Assembly: GCA_028277285.1 (NCBI GenBank)
Contig: JANQGO010000090.1
Location: 1-37,808, forward strand
Origin: Alphaproteobacteria bacterium
GTDB taxonomy: Bacteria; Pseudomonadota; Alphaproteobacteria; SP197
DNA: 37,808 bases
Reading direction: 5' to 3'
Shown one piece after another: positions 1-7,793 of this stretch. The notes beneath the pieces were generated by a model. It worked only from the letters and a program-made list of their open reading frames with translations. It was not told where the DNA came from and ran no database searches. A program made the translations under genes and the position numbers. Each line of letters opens with the position of its first letter. Positions within the stretch are counted from its first letter, which is position 1.

Positions 1-258
1 TTCTGCTCTGCGTCCCTCGACGGACCGCCAAGATGGAAAGCACACGGTGTCTATGGCCCACCAAATTGTCGTGCGAGGCCATATGCAATTGCCCTGCCAG
101 CGAGGGAGAGGGTTGCACAGGCTTGCCCCGGACTTGCTCCGGGGCTAGCCGGAGCTGGGTGAGGGGGACCGGCTCGATCAGAAAGACAGATTTCGCTTTG
201 CGCTGACGCGCGCACCCCTCACCCCGGCCCTCTCCCTCAAGGGGAGAGGGGGATTTAC
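1..258. repeat. Intergenic region with nested inverted repeats
   Basis: No gene is visible here. Two pairs of inverted arms are nested: AGGGAGAGGG (103-112) matches CCCTCTCCCT (228-237), and GGGTGAGGGG (157-166) matches CCCCTCACCC (215-224). Two smaller hairpins lie inside: GCCCCGGA/TCCGGGGC (125-132 and 138-145), and CCCTCTCCC/GGGAGAGGG (228-236 and 242-250). The last sits 8 bases past the stop codon of the binding-protein gene and could end its transcript, although there is no clear run of U. The purine/pyrimidine-biased arms look like the dispersed palindromic repeats often found between alphaproteobacterial genes; that family assignment is inference. Confidence 0.55.
228..250 (-). terminator. 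Hairpin after the binding-protein gene, possible terminator
   Basis: A nine-base-pair perfect stem with a five-base loop begins 8 bases after the stop codon of the minus-strand binding-protein gene. No U-tract follows, so it may instead be part of the intergenic repeat described for this region. Confidence 0.35.
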
Positions 259-1380
259 CTAAGCGCCGGCGCGCAACTCGTCGACCATGTTGAGGTACTT
301 CTCGCGCCACGGCGATTCGATGGTCTCGAAGTAGACGCCGGTCGCGAGCGCCTCCTCAGGGTTGGCGATGCCGATACCTTCCAGCATCTCCTGATCGACC
401 AGCTCGAAAGATTTCCGGTTGGCGGCGCCGAAGCCATAGGTGTTCAAGAGCGCGACGCCGGCCTCGACCGAGATCACCGCATCCATGAAGTCATAGGCTT
501 TCTGCTCGTCGCCTGCGCTGCCTTCGACCAGACAATAGCCGTCGGTCCAGGTCAGGATGCCTTCGACCGGCACCATGTAGCCGGTCGGCACGCCGTGGTT
601 GGAGAGCGCGGCGGCGGTCGAGTTCCAGCCATAGGCGGCGACAACCTCGCCCGTCGCCATCGCCTGGGCGACATCCGTCTCGCTTTGCCAGTAGTAGCGT
701 AGCAAGGGGCGCTGCTCGACGAGGAACTCCTTAACTTGAGCGATCTCGTCGTCGGTCATGGCGAACGGGTTCTCGATGCCCAGCACCAGGGCGGCCGGGA
801 TGACGATCGAATCCATCTGGTCGTTGGTCGCCAGCCGGCCGGCATAGCGCTCGTCCCACAGGATCTTCCACGTGTTGTTCTCGATGTACTCGGGATCAAC
901 CAGGTCGGGCCGGTAGACGACCGAGGACGTGCCCCAGTCCCACGGCACGTACCAGGTTTGATCGCCGAAGACGGTGCCGTCGACGGTCTTCAAGCCGTCC
1001 AGCATGTCCGGCCAGTTCGACAGACGCGAGGTGTCGATCGGCTTGATGATGCCGGCATCGTGGAACTTCTTGACCAGCGGGTTGGACGGACAGACGAGGT
1101 CCGGGCGAAAACCCGCGTTGACCTTCTGAAACGCCTCGTCGTTGTCGGCATAGAAGCTGAAATCCGGATCGGAACCGTACTTCGCCGTATAGGCCTCATA
1201 AAACTCCGGCAGCTCATAGCCGCTCCAGGTAAAGACCGTGAGGTCGCCTGCCGCCGCGGCCGGGCGGCGCAGCACCGGCATGGAGACGGAGGCCAGACCG
1301 ACCGCCGACATGGCGGTCATGATGTCGCGCCGGCTCAGCTTGCCGTCGGCGAGGTCACGCAAGAACTGTTTGGTGTCCAT
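259..1380 (-). CDS. PotD-like ABC transporter substrate-binding protein (Tat-exported)
   Basis: This 373-residue protein looks like a periplasmic binding protein of the spermidine/putrescine (PotD) type. The N-terminus has a twin-arginine pattern (LSRRDIMTAMSAVGL), then a hydrophobic stretch and an Ala-rich cleavage region near residue 44. The mature part opens with DLTVFTWSGYELPEFYEAY, typical of this family, and later has VPWDWGTSSVVYRPD and a Trp- and Asp-rich ligand region. The length fits the family once the leader is counted. It is the last gene of a minus-strand catabolic series, about 108 bases after the alpha/beta hydrolase gene. No matching permease or ATPase genes lie in the window; they may be beyond the left edge. 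The ligand is unknown and could be a cationic nitrogen compound or a substrate of the neighbouring hydantoin enzymes. Confidence 0.85.
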   Translation of the reverse strand: MDTKQFLRDLADGKLSRRDIMTAMSAVGLASVSMPVLRRPAAAAGDLTVFTWSGYELPEFYEAYTAKYGSDPDFSFYADNDEAFQKVNAGFRPDLVCPSNPLVKKFHDAGIIKPIDTSRLSNWPDMLDGLKTVDGTVFGDQTWYVPWDWGTSSVVYRPDLVDPEYIENNTWKILWDERYAGRLATNDQMDSIVIPAALVLGIENPFAMTDDEIAQVKEFLVEQRPLLRYYWQSETDVAQAMATGEVVAAYGWNSTAAALSNHGVPTGYMVPVEGILTWTDGYCLVEGSAGDEQKAYDFMDAVISVEAGVALLNTYGFGAANRKSFELVDQEMLEGIGIANPEEALATGVYFETIESPWREKYLNMVDELRAGA

Positions 1381-1413
1381 GGTCGGGGTCCCCCTGCTCT
1401 TATGAAGAAGTCA

Positions 1414-1472
1414 GTTAGACTAACAAGTTGGGATGGCGCCGCAAACCACACGTTTCGGTGACCCCGGTCACC
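1414..1472. promoter_or_regulatory. Two short palindromes upstream of the binding-protein gene
   Basis: The 108-base gap between the alpha/beta hydrolase stop and the binding-protein start holds GTTAGACTAAC (1414-1424) and GGTGACC-CC-GGTCACC (1457-1472). Either could be an operator, and the second could be a weak terminator because it lies 17 bases after the hydrolase stop. Neither has a U-tract, and no promoter boxes are convincing. Confidence 0.25.
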
Positions 1473-1488
1473 ATGTGCGAGGCCGGGC

Positions 1489-2328
1489 TCAGTCCAGGCC
1501 GTATGCCGCCAACAGGTCGGGCCATACGTCGACCCAGCAGCAGTTATGGGCCATGCCGTCGACCACGACGATCTCCGTCAGGGCGTCGTCGGGCATGCGT
1601 GCCAGATAGGCTTCGGCGACGACCACCGGCACGTTCGTATCGTCGGCACCGACGAAGTGGACCTGCGGCACCGCCGCAAGTTCGGCGGCGACACTGGCGG
1701 CGTTCAACGAGTCCCTGAGGCGCGAGATGCCGTGAAACGTGGTCCATGCCTCATGGTCCAGGTTCGCGGCAACCGTAACGATTTCCGCGACGTCATCACG
1801 GTTCGCGGCGACCAGCGCGGCGATCACGCCACCGCCGGAGTAGCCGAACAAGCGGACCTGCTCGCTTCGGGTCGTTCTGACGAAGTAGTCGACCATCAGG
1901 TCCATCGAGGCCACGACCTCCGGCGCGTAGCGCGCCATGAACCAGTAGTCCGGCGAACATTGTGCAAGCGATTCAGCATCCAGGAACTGGCAGGGCCGCG
2001 CGATGTAGACGCTGTTGGGCGAGGGATCACGCACCGCAAGCTCGAAGGTGCGCGGCACCCGGGGCGTTGGATCGACGGGCGGCTGGGTCGGCGACGGCCA
2101 CGCGGCGCCATCGCCGCCGATATAGATGGCGAGCGTCTGGTCGGCAGGATCGGTGATCCGGCTATAGGCGGTCAGCAGAAAGTCGCCGGCCTGCACGCGA
2201 TGGTACTTCCAGCCGTTCGTCTCCGCGAGCCGCGTCGCGGCGACCCGGCCGTCCTCGTCGGCTATGGCGCTGTCCGGCGCGATAAGCACCAGACAGACGA
2301 GAGCAAGGCGTGCAGATCGGCGAATCAG
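1489..2328 (-). CDS. Secreted alpha/beta hydrolase; probable non-standard start codon
   Basis: An alpha/beta-hydrolase fold enzyme with the nucleophile elbow GYSGGG, a late Asp (VGADDTNVPV) and a C-terminal His (GMAHNCCW) completing a Ser-Asp-His triad. It is probably an esterase or lipase-like hydrolase of unknown substrate. The track starts at GTG 2289, inside an obvious signal peptide. The same frame continues upstream as IRRSARLALVCLVLIAPDSAIA, an ideal Sec leader, without an ATG, GTG or TTG. The reading AAGAGG-cgcacc-CTG puts a Shine-Dalgarno-like sequence six bases before CTG at 2328, with ATT at 2325 as the next choice, and I take CTG as the more likely start. It overlaps the stop of the upstream carbamoylase gene, which suggests translational coupling. 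The start is inference; the hydrolase call is firm. Confidence 0.72.
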   Translation of the reverse strand: MIRRSARLALVCLVLIAPDSAIADEDGRVAATRLAETNGWKYHRVQAGDFLLTAYSRITDPADQTLAIYIGGDGAAWPSPTQPPVDPTPRVPRTFELAVRDPSPNSVYIARPCQFLDAESLAQCSPDYWFMARYAPEVVASMDLMVDYFVRTTRSEQVRLFGYSGGGVIAALVAANRDDVAEIVTVAANLDHEAWTTFHGISRLRDSLNAASVAAELAAVPQVHFVGADDTNVPVVVAEAYLARMPDDALTEIVVVDGMAHNCCWVDVWPDLLAAYGLD

Positions 2329-3260
2329 GGTGCGCCTCTTGGCGGCACGACGCCGGTCGCCTCGACAATCAGGCCGTAGTGTTCCGGCCGGCGGTGGGCG
2401 GCGAAGTTGAAGACGCTGCTCTTCAGGTAGTTGCCCGCGTCCAGGTCGCAGTCAGCGATGATCAACTCGTCTTCCAGCGTCACCGCCTGGGCGGCGATCT
2501 CGCCATTTGGCGAGACGATGGCGCTGCCACCCATCAGATCGAAGCCGTCCTCGCGGCCCGCCTTCGCGATGCAGGCGACCCAGGTCGCGTTCTGATAGGC
2601 ACCCGCCAGCATGGAGAGCGTGTTGTGATAGGCGCGCAGATGCGGCGGCTCGAACGTCTGGCCGTTCAGCGTCGGTGTGTTGTAGCCGATCATCACCAGC
2701 TCGACGCCCTGCAGGCCCAGCGAGCGGAAGGCTTCCGGCCAGCGCCGGTCGTTGCAGATCAGCATGCCCAGCTTGCCGCCCATGACCTCCCATACCGGGA
2801 AGCCCAGATCGCCGACCTCGAAATAGCGTTTCTCCAGATGCTGGAAGTCGCGTTCCGGCTCGTACTCGGCATGACCGGGTAGATGAATCTTGCGGTACTT
2901 GGCGACGATCTCGCCTGCCTTGTCGACCAGGATCGCCGTGTTGAAGCGGTGCTCGCCGGCGATCTCCGCGTAACCCAGATGAAAGCCGATGCCGAGTTCC
3001 TTGGCCGTATCGAACAGCGGCTGGACATCGGCATTGGGCATGGTCGCCTCAAAACAGGCGCCGAGTTCCGCCTCGTCCTCGATCAGCCAGCGCGGAAAGA
3101 ACGTGGTCAGCGCAAGCTCCGGGTAGACAACGAGGGCGCAGCCGCGCCCCGCCGCCTGGCGCATCAGGTCGACCAGCCGCGCCACGGCGGATGCCTTGGT
3201 CTCGGCGCGCTGGATCGGCCCAAGCTGCGCGCCGCCGACCGTCAGAACCCTGGATGCCAT
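2325..3260 (-). CDS. N-carbamoyl-D-amino acid hydrolase (nitrilase superfamily)
   Basis: Cytoplasmic amidase that hydrolyses N-carbamoyl-D-amino acids to D-amino acid, CO2 and ammonia, the last step of hydantoin breakdown. The 311-residue protein follows the Agrobacterium D-carbamoylase closely in remembered motifs: PELALTTFFPRW with catalytic Glu48, KYRKIHLPGH with Lys124, and ICNDRRWPEAF with Cys169. FQHLEKRYFEVGDLGFPV and the ending RRPEHYGLIVEA also match. The whole Glu-Lys-Cys triad is present, so it should be active. The start is supported by AGGAG seven bases before ATG 3260. It lies 11 bases after the racemase gene and two genes after the hydantoinase, so all three are probably one transcript. 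The match to the D-type enzyme, rather than to M20-type L-carbamoylases, indicates a D-selective route. Confidence 0.93.
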   Translation of the reverse strand: MASRVLTVGGAQLGPIQRAETKASAVARLVDLMRQAAGRGCALVVYPELALTTFFPRWLIEDEAELGACFEATMPNADVQPLFDTAKELGIGFHLGYAEIAGEHRFNTAILVDKAGEIVAKYRKIHLPGHAEYEPERDFQHLEKRYFEVGDLGFPVWEVMGGKLGMLICNDRRWPEAFRSLGLQGVELVMIGYNTPTLNGQTFEPPHLRAYHNTLSMLAGAYQNATWVACIAKAGREDGFDLMGGSAIVSPNGEIAAQAVTLEDELIIADCDLDAGNYLKSSVFNFAAHRRPEHYGLIVEATGVVPPRGAP

Positions 3261-3271
3261 ACCCGTCTCCT

Positions 3272-3931
3272 CTACTGTGCCGCGCGGATCGCGCCGATCG
3301 CCATGGTCGTCGCCGCCTGGGTCGGGTCGATCACCGGAATGCCGAGATCGCCTTCAAGGCCGGCGCGGTATTGCGCCATGCCGGCGCACCCCATGACCAG
3401 CACGTCGCAGCCATGGCCATCGCGCAGTTCGGTGCCGACCTCCGTCATGCGCGCGCGCACCTTGTCGCCTTGATGCAGCTCGGTCACGCCAAGTTCGATC
3501 GCGATATCCGCACCCAGCCGGTCGAGCAGACCCAGTGACGCGATCTGCCGGCGATGACGCGCCACCGACCGCGACAGGATCGAGATGACGCCGAACCGGT
3601 CCCCGCGCGTCAGCGCGGTCGCATAACCGCTCTCGCCGATACCGAAGACGGGCACCCGGCTCGCCTCGCGCGCGGCATGGATGCCGGGGTCGGAAAAACA
3701 CGCGATGACGAAGGCCGACGTCCGGTTCTGCTCACGCTCGACCGTCTCGGTGAGTGGCCCGGTGACCTCGGCGATATGCCGGTCGGTTTCGATGCCGGGC
3801 GGGCCTTCGGCGAGCGTCATGCAGTCGACCACGGGTCCGTCCTCGAAACGCAATCCGTCGAGCGCTGCCGACATGCGCTCCGTGACGTCTTCGCTGCTGT
3901 TGGGATTGATGACCAGAATGCGTTCGCTCAT
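3272..3931 (-). CDS. Hydantoin racemase (Asp/Glu racemase superfamily)
   Basis: Cofactor-independent racemase that interconverts D- and L-5-substituted hydantoins, so that a stereoselective hydantoinase can use both. The protein begins MSERILVINPNSS, the family's usual opening, and carries the two catalytic cysteines in ACFSDPG (Cys78) and MGCAGMAQ (Cys182). Their spacing matches characterised hydantoin racemases (around residues 76 and 181). I chose ATG 3931, giving 219 residues, over the track start at 3955. GAGG lies just before it and the N-terminus then aligns with the family, whereas the longer start adds only MSGRHEVS. The gene starts 7 bases after the hydantoinase stop. A related Asp/Glu racemase or maleate-isomerase-like function is possible, but the neighbours make hydantoin the best substrate. 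Confidence 0.9.
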   Translation of the reverse strand: MSERILVINPNSSEDVTERMSAALDGLRFEDGPVVDCMTLAEGPPGIETDRHIAEVTGPLTETVEREQNRTSAFVIACFSDPGIHAAREASRVPVFGIGESGYATALTRGDRFGVISILSRSVARHRRQIASLGLLDRLGADIAIELGVTELHQGDKVRARMTEVGTELRDGHGCDVLVMGCAGMAQYRAGLEGDLGIPVIDPTQAATTMAIGAIRAAQ

Positions 3932-3938
3932 GGAGACC

Positions 3939-5279
3939 TCATGACGGCCGGACAAAACGGCCGGTGCCGGCGGGCGCCGTCATGGCGTCGCCATCGAAAA
4001 CCTTGGTGCCGCGCAGCCAAACGTCGCCGACGCGGAAGCCGAGTTCGCGACCATGATAGGGCGTCCAAGGCGCGAGTTCACAGTGCAGCTTGTTTTCGTC
4101 CACCGTGTGGCGCTCGTTACGCAGGATGGCGAAGTCCGCGTCGCTGCCGACCCTGATCGCGCCTTTCTGCGGATAAAGCCCGAAATGGCGCGCCGGCGCC
4201 TCGCACAGCATGTCGGCGACGACACTGACGTCATGACCGCGCCGGATCATCGCCTCGTCGGCCATGACCGGAAACAGGCACTCGATACCGGGCGCGCCGG
4301 GCGCGGCCTGAAAGATGTCGTCGTCCGGCTTGCGCTCAAGCGGCCACGAGCAGTGATCCGAGGACACAAAGGCAACCTCGCCATCCAGAATCTTCTGCCA
4401 GATCAACTCCTTCTGGTCGGGCCGGATCGGCGGGTTCACCTTGCCGCGCGCACCCATCTCGATGACGTCGGCCTCGTCGAAGATCAGATAGTGCAGGCAC
4501 GTCTCCGCCGTCGCGTGATAGCCCTGGTCGCGATAGCTGCGCGCCATGTCGAAGCCGCGCGCCAGGGAGGAGTGCACGATATGGGCGCGCGCGCCGGTCG
4601 CCGCCCCGATCTCCAGGATGATGCTGTTGGCGACCAGCTCCGACAGCGGGGGACGCGACGGATGATGTTCATTCGCGCCCTTCTTGCCGGCTTCCTTGAA
4701 CCGCGCGATCGCATCGTCGACGATCTCCTGATCCTCGTTGTGCACGGCGACGGTCAGGCCGGTCTCGGCGATGGCGGCGAAGGCGCGCTCCATCTGGTGA
4801 TGAGGAATGCGCGGGAAGCGCGCGCTGGCGTGATAGGTCGACATCTTGAAAGCACATGCGCCGGCCTCGGTCTGGCGCGCGATCTCGTCGGTATCGACAT
4901 CCGGCTTCACGCCGCCATAAATCGCGACATCGCAATAGGCGACCTTGTCCGCCGTCGCCGCCTTTTCGGCCAACAGCGCGCCCGTCGTCACGGGGTCGGG
5001 CGAATCGAACGGCATATCGACGATGGTCGTCACGCCGCCCGCCGCCGCGCTGCGCGTGAGGTCTTCCAGACCCGAGAAACCGGCGATCGATCCGGCATGG
5101 GTCTGGCCATCGACAATGCCCGGAAAGATGAGGCCGTCGGCGGTAACGTGTTCGCCGGCATCCGGCATCGCGCCCTCGCCGATCGCGGCAATCTTGCCGT
5201 TGGTCACGGCGACCCATCCGTTTTCCTTGATACCGTCGGGCAGCACGAGAGCCCCCGCGATGACCAAGTCGAACCTCAT
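3939..5279 (-). CDS. Hydantoinase/allantoinase-like cyclic amidohydrolase
   Basis: Metal-dependent cyclic amidase of the dihydroorotase/hydantoinase/allantoinase family, 446 residues. It probably opens the hydantoin ring to an N-carbamoyl amino acid for the carbamoylase two genes downstream. Visible metal-site motifs are the carbamylated-lysine region CAFKMSTYH, the histidines in VAVHNED and HIVHSSLA, and the Asp in SSDHCSW. The first metal motif, normally D-x-H-x-H, reads DGQTHAG (residues 57-63), so the first histidine is Gln59. I recall similar Q-x-H forms in some dihydroorotase-like proteins, so this need not mean loss of activity. The start has a strong Shine-Dalgarno sequence (GGAGGAGAG) before ATG. 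The sequence is closer to allantoinases than to classic D-hydantoinases, so allantoin or another ureide is an alternative substrate. Confidence 0.85.
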   Translation of the reverse strand: MRFDLVIAGALVLPDGIKENGWVAVTNGKIAAIGEGAMPDAGEHVTADGLIFPGIVDGQTHAGSIAGFSGLEDLTRSAAAGGVTTIVDMPFDSPDPVTTGALLAEKAATADKVAYCDVAIYGGVKPDVDTDEIARQTEAGACAFKMSTYHASARFPRIPHHQMERAFAAIAETGLTVAVHNEDQEIVDDAIARFKEAGKKGANEHHPSRPPLSELVANSIILEIGAATGARAHIVHSSLARGFDMARSYRDQGYHATAETCLHYLIFDEADVIEMGARGKVNPPIRPDQKELIWQKILDGEVAFVSSDHCSWPLERKPDDDIFQAAPGAPGIECLFPVMADEAMIRRGHDVSVVADMLCEAPARHFGLYPQKGAIRVGSDADFAILRNERHTVDENKLHCELAPWTPYHGRELGFRVGDVWLRGTKVFDGDAMTAPAGTGRFVRPS

Positions 5280-5347
5280 GCTGCTCTCCTCCAGTTAAAA
5301 CCAGCCTAACAGGTCTTTGCCCGTTTCGGCATTAACGGCACATCACA

Positions 5348-6853
5348 CTAGGCCGGCGGCACCATGCGGTGCACGTGATAGGGCCGGCTCGAAAAACAGA
5401 TGCAATGATCGGCGACCAGCGGTTCCAGCGCCAGAACCAGGTCCCGGCGTTCCGCCGTTACCGCGTTGAGCCGTTCCATGGCGCGCTCGACGTCCAGTCT
5501 GAGTTTCTCTTCGTCGATGGTCGTGAACCGCCGGTCCCGGTAGACGAACGTTCCGCCCACCATGACCGACTGCACGGCCGCGCCGTCATCCGCATAGACG
5601 ATCTGATTGACCGGATCGTTCAACGGCACATAGGTGATGTCGGAGAGGTCCAGGAACACGATATCGGCGGCGTAGCCGGCTTCCAGTCGTCCGGTATGGT
5701 CTTGCATCCCGATTGTCCGCGCGCTGCCGGCGGTCGCCATGGTCAGCGCCTCGGCGGACGACACCCACTGCCTGAGGTCATGGGTCATCGCGCGCGAGAC
5801 ATAGGCGGCCAGTCGTGTCGCCTCGAACATGTTCTGGTTATCCGACGAGTTCGACCCGTCGGTCCCGATGCCGACATTGACGCCAGCCTCAACCATCTCG
5901 CGCACGGCGGCGATGCCGGAACCCAGCCGCAGATTGCTGCCCGGGTTGTGCGCGACCGAGGCACCGCGATCGGCCATGCGTTTCATGTCGTCGCTGTCGA
6001 GCCAGACGCCGTGGCCGGCGGTGAAGCGCTCGGTCACGAGGCCGAGGTCATCGAAGTGGGCTAGCAGCGTCTTGCCGTAGTGTCCGTGCCCGGCAAGCGC
6101 CTGCAGTTTCGACTCCGCCATGTGCGTGTGCACCGGACAGGCGAACTCGTCGGCCAGGGTCGCACAGGCGACAAGAAACTCGTCCGTGCAGTGCATGGGG
6201 ATGGTCGGCGCGATTCCGAAACACAGGCGGTCGGTGTCGAACGGCCAGGATTTCAGGAGATCGCGGCAGGCATCGAGGGCGGCCTGGAATGGATCGAGCG
6301 CGAGCTTGTCGACCTCCCGGCGCAAACCCTCCGTCAAGCTGTCGCGCAGACCGGGAACAATGTCATAGAACGACATGTCGGCCATCATCGGCGTGATCAA
6401 CGCGCGCATGCCGATATCGTCATAGGCGCGCGCCACCGCGTGCATGCCGTCGACGGTCGGCCGGGGCTGCTCCCAGGTGAGGTCATAAACGCCGGTCGCG
6501 CCGCGCCGGATCATATCGGCGGCGTTCAACAAAGTCGCCAGATAGCGGTCCTCGTCGTTGCGTCCGCCGCTGATCCACGGCCCCGCGTTCAACAAGAGCT
6601 CCAGCGACCACTGATCGCCGCGGCCCTTGCCAAAGCTGCCGTGACCGTGGGTGTGCGCGTTGATCATGCCGGGCATCATCAGCATGCCGTCGGCGCGATG
6701 TTCTTCAGCGTCCTCGGGTGCGGCCATGCCGGGATCGCCGATCGCGGCAATGCGGCCATCGGCGCCGATCAGCAGGTCACGCAACGGCGCGGCGTGACCG
6801 TCGATATCCAGAAGCCGGCCGCCGCGCAGGACGAGAGGACGTTCAAGGCTCAT
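5348..6853 (-). CDS. TRZ/ATZ-family amidohydrolase or deaminase
   Basis: A 501-residue member of the amidohydrolase subgroup that includes atrazine chlorohydrolases, SsnA and MTA/SAH and guanine deaminases. These enzymes use one metal ion to remove an amino or chloro group from a nitrogen ring. The metal ligands are visible: NAHTHGHG (His67 and His69), VHTHMAESK, GHGVWL and GTDGSNSSDNQ. Between them lies SVAHNPGSNLRLGSG, typical of the group. The length is somewhat greater than the usual 440-470 residues. The start is 4 bases after the SDR gene, so co-transcription is likely. A 68-base gap follows before the hydantoinase gene, enough for an internal promoter but none is clear. The substrate cannot be deduced; a deaminase acting on a cyclic ureide or pyrimidine-like compound fits the context. 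Confidence 0.82.
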   Translation of the reverse strand: MSLERPLVLRGGRLLDIDGHAAPLRDLLIGADGRIAAIGDPGMAAPEDAEEHRADGMLMMPGMINAHTHGHGSFGKGRGDQWSLELLLNAGPWISGGRNDEDRYLATLLNAADMIRRGATGVYDLTWEQPRPTVDGMHAVARAYDDIGMRALITPMMADMSFYDIVPGLRDSLTEGLRREVDKLALDPFQAALDACRDLLKSWPFDTDRLCFGIAPTIPMHCTDEFLVACATLADEFACPVHTHMAESKLQALAGHGHYGKTLLAHFDDLGLVTERFTAGHGVWLDSDDMKRMADRGASVAHNPGSNLRLGSGIAAVREMVEAGVNVGIGTDGSNSSDNQNMFEATRLAAYVSRAMTHDLRQWVSSAEALTMATAGSARTIGMQDHTGRLEAGYAADIVFLDLSDITYVPLNDPVNQIVYADDGAAVQSVMVGGTFVYRDRRFTTIDEEKLRLDVERAMERLNAVTAERRDLVLALEPLVADHCICFSSRPYHVHRMVPPA

Positions 6854-6857
6854 GCGT

Positions 6858-7793
6858 TCATCCCGCCTGAATCACCTGGGCGAGATAGTCGTCCCAGGTG
6901 TCGTTGGGTTCCCAGCCCAGCGCCTCGCGCGTCGCAGCGATGTCGTAGGCGCTGGCACGCGGGTCGTTGGCATAGAGCGCCGGCTGCTTGATATCGGGCA
7001 GGACGCCGCAGCCGCTCTCCACCGCCTCAAGCGTCGGCAGGCGCGTGCACGTGTCGCTGGACGTGACGAAGTAGACGCCATAGCGCAGGCCGGGCGCGGC
7101 GAGCGCGGCGCGAAACGCGCGCGCGACATCGCTGGGCGAGACGAACGCGCGGGTCGGCGACACGCCTTCGCGCAGTTCCCGCCATGCTGCACCCGATGCC
7201 GGCGGCGGCGGTTCCAGACTGTCGGTCCGGGCCACGATCTCGGCCATGCTGTAGACGATGTCGGCTTGCGCCACGAGACAGGGCCGCAGGCAGATCACCT
7301 CCAGCTTGCCGCGTTTCACGATACCCTGCGCCAGTAACTCGATGGTGCGTTTGCTGAGGCCATAAGCGCCCGTCGGCACCGCGGGATGCGCAACGTCGAC
7401 CGGCAAATAGGCCGGCGGGTTGTCGGCCGACAGGCCCACGGCCGCGGTGCTGGAGCAGATGACCGCGCGCTCCAGGCCCGATTCTTCGGCGGCCTGCAGC
7501 ACGTTCCAGGTGCCCTGGATGTTGACCTTGATGTAGTCCTCTTCGTTGTCGGCGACGCCATCGTCCAGTGCCGCCAGGTGGACCACCGCCTGCTGGTTCT
7601 TGAGGGCGGCGGTGACCGCATCGATGTCGAGTACATCGACGTTCGCAAACGCGAAACCTTCGTCGGCGGGCGGCGCGATGTCCATCACCAGAACCTCGGC
7701 ATCGCGGGCGAGCTCGCGCACGACGAAGCGCCCGAGCAAACCGCTGCCGCCGGTGACGCAGACGCGGTCGAAAGGGAGCGACGGATCAGACAA
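6858..7793 (-). CDS. Extended short-chain dehydrogenase / NAD-dependent epimerase
   Basis: A 311-residue Rossmann-fold enzyme of the extended SDR (epimerase/dehydratase) class. The nucleotide-binding motif VTGGSGLLGRF is near the N-terminus, followed by DIAPP at the end of beta-2, HLAALDD, SSTAAVG and the catalytic YGLSKRT (Tyr-x3-Lys). I chose TTG 7793 as start because GAGGAG stands seven bases before it and MSDPSLPFDRVCVTGG gives a normal N-terminus. The track's 7811 start is also TTG and sits before that ribosome site. The gene overlaps the Rieske oxygenase gene by 8 bases. In this setting it probably oxidises or epimerises a hydroxylated intermediate made by the oxygenase; this is inference. 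Sugar-nucleotide epimerase activity is less likely, since no sugar genes are nearby. Confidence 0.83.
   Translation of the reverse strand: MSDPSLPFDRVCVTGGSGLLGRFVVRELARDAEVLVMDIAPPADEGFAFANVDVLDIDAVTAALKNQQAVVHLAALDDGVADNEEDYIKVNIQGTWNVLQAAEESGLERAVICSSTAAVGLSADNPPAYLPVDVAHPAVPTGAYGLSKRTIELLAQGIVKRGKLEVICLRPCLVAQADIVYSMAEIVARTDSLEPPPPASGAAWRELREGVSPTRAFVSPSDVARAFRAALAAPGLRYGVYFVTSSDTCTRLPTLEAVESGCGVLPDIKQPALYANDPRASAYDIAATREALGWEPNDTWDDYLAQVIQAG

Noticed and set aside
1457-1472. GGTGACC-CC-GGTCACC as a clear terminator
   Set aside because: The stem is only seven pairs with a two-base loop and no U-tract; it is listed only as a weak regulatory candidate.
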